The notes under the pieces: generated by a model
Databases searched by the model: none
Told to the model about the DNA's origin: nothing
The model's input: the letters and a program-made list of their open reading frames with translations, nothing else
Shown here: piece by piece, positions 62,757 to 64,000 of the stretch
How positions within the stretch are numbered: position 1 is the first letter of the stretch
Layout: every line of letters starts with the position of its first letter
Source of the DNA: Andreprevotia chitinilytica DSM 18519
GTDB lineage: Bacteria > Pseudomonadota > Gammaproteobacteria > Burkholderiales > Chitinibacteraceae
Length of the DNA: 64,000 nt
Direction: 5' to 3'
Assembly: GCF_000711875.1 (NCBI RefSeq)
Contig: NZ_JONM01000004.1
Span: forward strand, 62,001 to 126,000
Translations under genes and position numbers: made by a program

Positions 62757-62884
62757 ACCGCCCCCTTTTTTGCCGTGCGAATCGTTGATTCGTTCAGGTA
62801 GAGGGGATTGAGGGGGATTTCGACGTCATTGCAATTTGACGATGCCGCAGAAATCCCCCCTAGCCCCCTTCAAAAAGGGGGGAA
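62757..62884. repeat. CCCCCTTC/AAGGGGG family element with nested GATTCG hairpin
   Basis: CCCCCTTTTTTGCCGTGCGA, a GCGAATCGTTGATTCG hairpin, then AGGGGGATTTCGACGTC and GCAGAAATCCCCCCTAG, ending CCCCCTTCAAAAAGGGGGG. It is a third copy of the family at 5811-5908 and 45566-45722 and lies between eutB and the permease gene. Confidence 0.75.
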
Positions 62885-62943
62885 TAGAAACGCCGACTGT
62901 TGCTCTCATAGACCTTGCTTGAGCCCATTTCGGCCTCGGCCAA

Positions 62944-64000
62944 TTACTCCGCTTGCACCGCCGCACTCAACAACGCATCCGCTGGCGCAGCATCGCGGTG
63001 ATGCGAAGTCAGGCGGAAGTAACCATATCCAAAGGCAAAGAAGCCCGCAAAAATCGCTGCCAGCAACAAGTTGTAATACACCATAGCGACCAGACTCACG
63101 CAGGCCAGCACCAATGCGATGGCCGGCACGATCGGGTAACCCGGCGCGCGAAACGGGCGTTCCAGCGCGGGTTCGGTCTTGCGCAGTTTGAACAGTGCCA
63201 GCATCGAGATGATGTACATCACGATCGCGCCGAACACCGACAGCGTGACGATATTGGCCGTCAGCGGTTGGCCACCGATCACGATCAGGTTATCGCTGAA
63301 GATGGCGGCGATGCCAATCACGCCACCCGCTAGAATCGCCAGATGCGGCGTCTTGAAGCGCGGGTGGATCGTTGCCAGCACTGGCGGCAGGTAGCCGGCG
63401 CGACCCAGGGCGAACAGCTGGCGCGAGTAGCCCATGATGATGCCGTGGAAGGAAGCGATCAGGCCGAACAACCCCAGCCAGACCAGCATGTGCAACCAGC
63501 CGCTGCTTTGGCCGACGATCATCTTCATCGCCTGCGGCAACGGGTCGTTAATGTTGGCAAGCTTGTTCCAGTCGCCTGCGCCACCGGCAAAGATCATCAC
63601 GCCGACCGCGAGCACCACCAGCGTGAGGATGCCGGCGATGTAGGCAACGGGAATGGTGCGCTTGGGGTCTTTGGCTTCTTCCGCAGCCATCGCCGCGCCC
63701 TCAATGGCGAGGAAGAACCAGATGGCAAACGGGATCGCCGCGAAAATGCCGGAGATCGCACCCAGGTGGAAGCCATCCTGACCGGCCCAACCAGCGTGGG
63801 TAAAGTTGGCCCAGGAGAAGCCCGGCGCGACCACGCCCATGAACACCAGCAACTCGAAAATCGCCAGCAGCGTGACGAACAGCTCGAACGCCGCGGCGAT
63901 GCCGACCCCGGCGATATTCAGCCCCATGAAGATCACATAGGCGCCGACCGCCACCCACTTCGGGCTGATGTCCGGAAACTGCACGTTGAGATAAGCGCCG
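62944..64000 (-). CDS. Ethanolamine permease (5' end beyond window)
   Basis: A partial APC-superfamily permease of at least 352 residues; the frame is still open at the window edge. FFLAIEGAAMAAEEAKDPKRT and the helices around SFHGIIMGYSRQLFALGRAG are typical of the ethanolamine permease subfamily (Eat). Its position before eutBC on the same strand supports ethanolamine import. The start codon and first helices are missing. Confidence 0.9.
   Translation of the reverse strand, partial: GAYLNVQFPDISPKWVAVGAYVIFMGLNIAGVGIAAAFELFVTLLAIFELLVFMGVVAPGFSWANFTHAGWAGQDGFHLGAISGIFAAIPFAIWFFLAIEGAAMAAEEAKDPKRTIPVAYIAGILTLVVLAVGVMIFAGGAGDWNKLANINDPLPQAMKMIVGQSSGWLHMLVWLGLFGLIASFHGIIMGYSRQLFALGRAGYLPPVLATIHPRFKTPHLAILAGGVIGIAAIFSDNLIVIGGQPLTANIVTLSVFGAIVMYIISMLALFKLRKTEPALERPFRAPGYPIVPAIALVLACVSLVAMVYYNLLLAAIFAGFFAFGYGYFRLTSHHRDAAPADALLSAAVQAE

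Overview
This 64-kb window reads as the chromosome of a GC-rich betaproteobacterium, probably in the Neisseriales (Chromobacteriaceae/Chitinibacteraceae-like). The reasons are the secA / M23 peptidase / DUF721 neighbourhood, a complete ctaCD-cox11-ctaE-surf1-ctaAB cluster with the small DUF2909 and DUF2970 proteins, and many betaproteobacterial-type protein families. Taxonomy is inferred from gene content only; no 16S gene is present.

Layout. 0-2.5 kb: an unrecognised partial gene, then an AT-rich leucine-rich-repeat gene flanked by two copies of a structured intergenic repeat, one of which looks like a small RNA with its own promoter and terminator. 2.5-8 kb: DUF488, a membrane diguanylate cyclase, polyphosphate kinase 2 and a Pit phosphate transporter, then tRNA-Ala. 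8-13.5 kb: secA, an M23 peptidase, DUF721 and uppP. 13.5-21.4 kb: a long leftward aa3 cytochrome c oxidase operon with heme A synthesis, copper delivery and several tiny proteins. 21.7-27.8 kb: DUF2189, tRNA-fMet, secreted proteins including a CE2-type esterase, Rof, ArsC, a monooxygenase/reductase pair and a Sel1-repeat protein. 28-33.3 kb: creA, an H-NOX heme sensor followed by PAS-GGDEF-EAL, and an NIT-domain receptor that lacks the second half of its signalling domain. 33.5-41.5 kb: creD, an M14 peptidase/hydrolase pair, the creBC two-component system and a DUF1615 lipoprotein. A ~370-bp inverted repeat (35.1 and 40.1 kb) brackets the peptidase-creBC block. 41.7-47 kb: a second, coxMNOP-like oxidase with a cytochrome c-fused subunit II and two subunit III genes, its genes separated by repeat elements. 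47-50 kb: an isochorismatase fold protein and an ECF41 sigma factor with its AhpD-like partner; both of the latter have near-ideal ECF41 promoters. 50-60 kb: DUF748, PAP2 phosphatase, YaeQ, an AT-rich lipoprotein, a helix-hairpin-helix protein, prolyl oligopeptidase, LysR/EamA pair, NodB deacetylase and a bile-acid:Na+ symporter family protein. 60.4-64 kb: eutC, eutB and a partial ethanolamine permease.

How it fits together. Two heme-copper oxidases share one set of assembly factors. Nitric oxide or oxygen (H-NOX), nitrate/nitrite (NIT) and c-di-GMP signalling sit together. Phosphate uptake sits beside polyphosphate turnover, and ethanolamine import beside its cleavage. The intergenic spaces are unusually rich in palindromic repeat families, some nested in one another. 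The observations most worth checking are the small-RNA-like repeat beside the LRR gene, the ECF41 promoter pair and the large inverted repeat around creBC.
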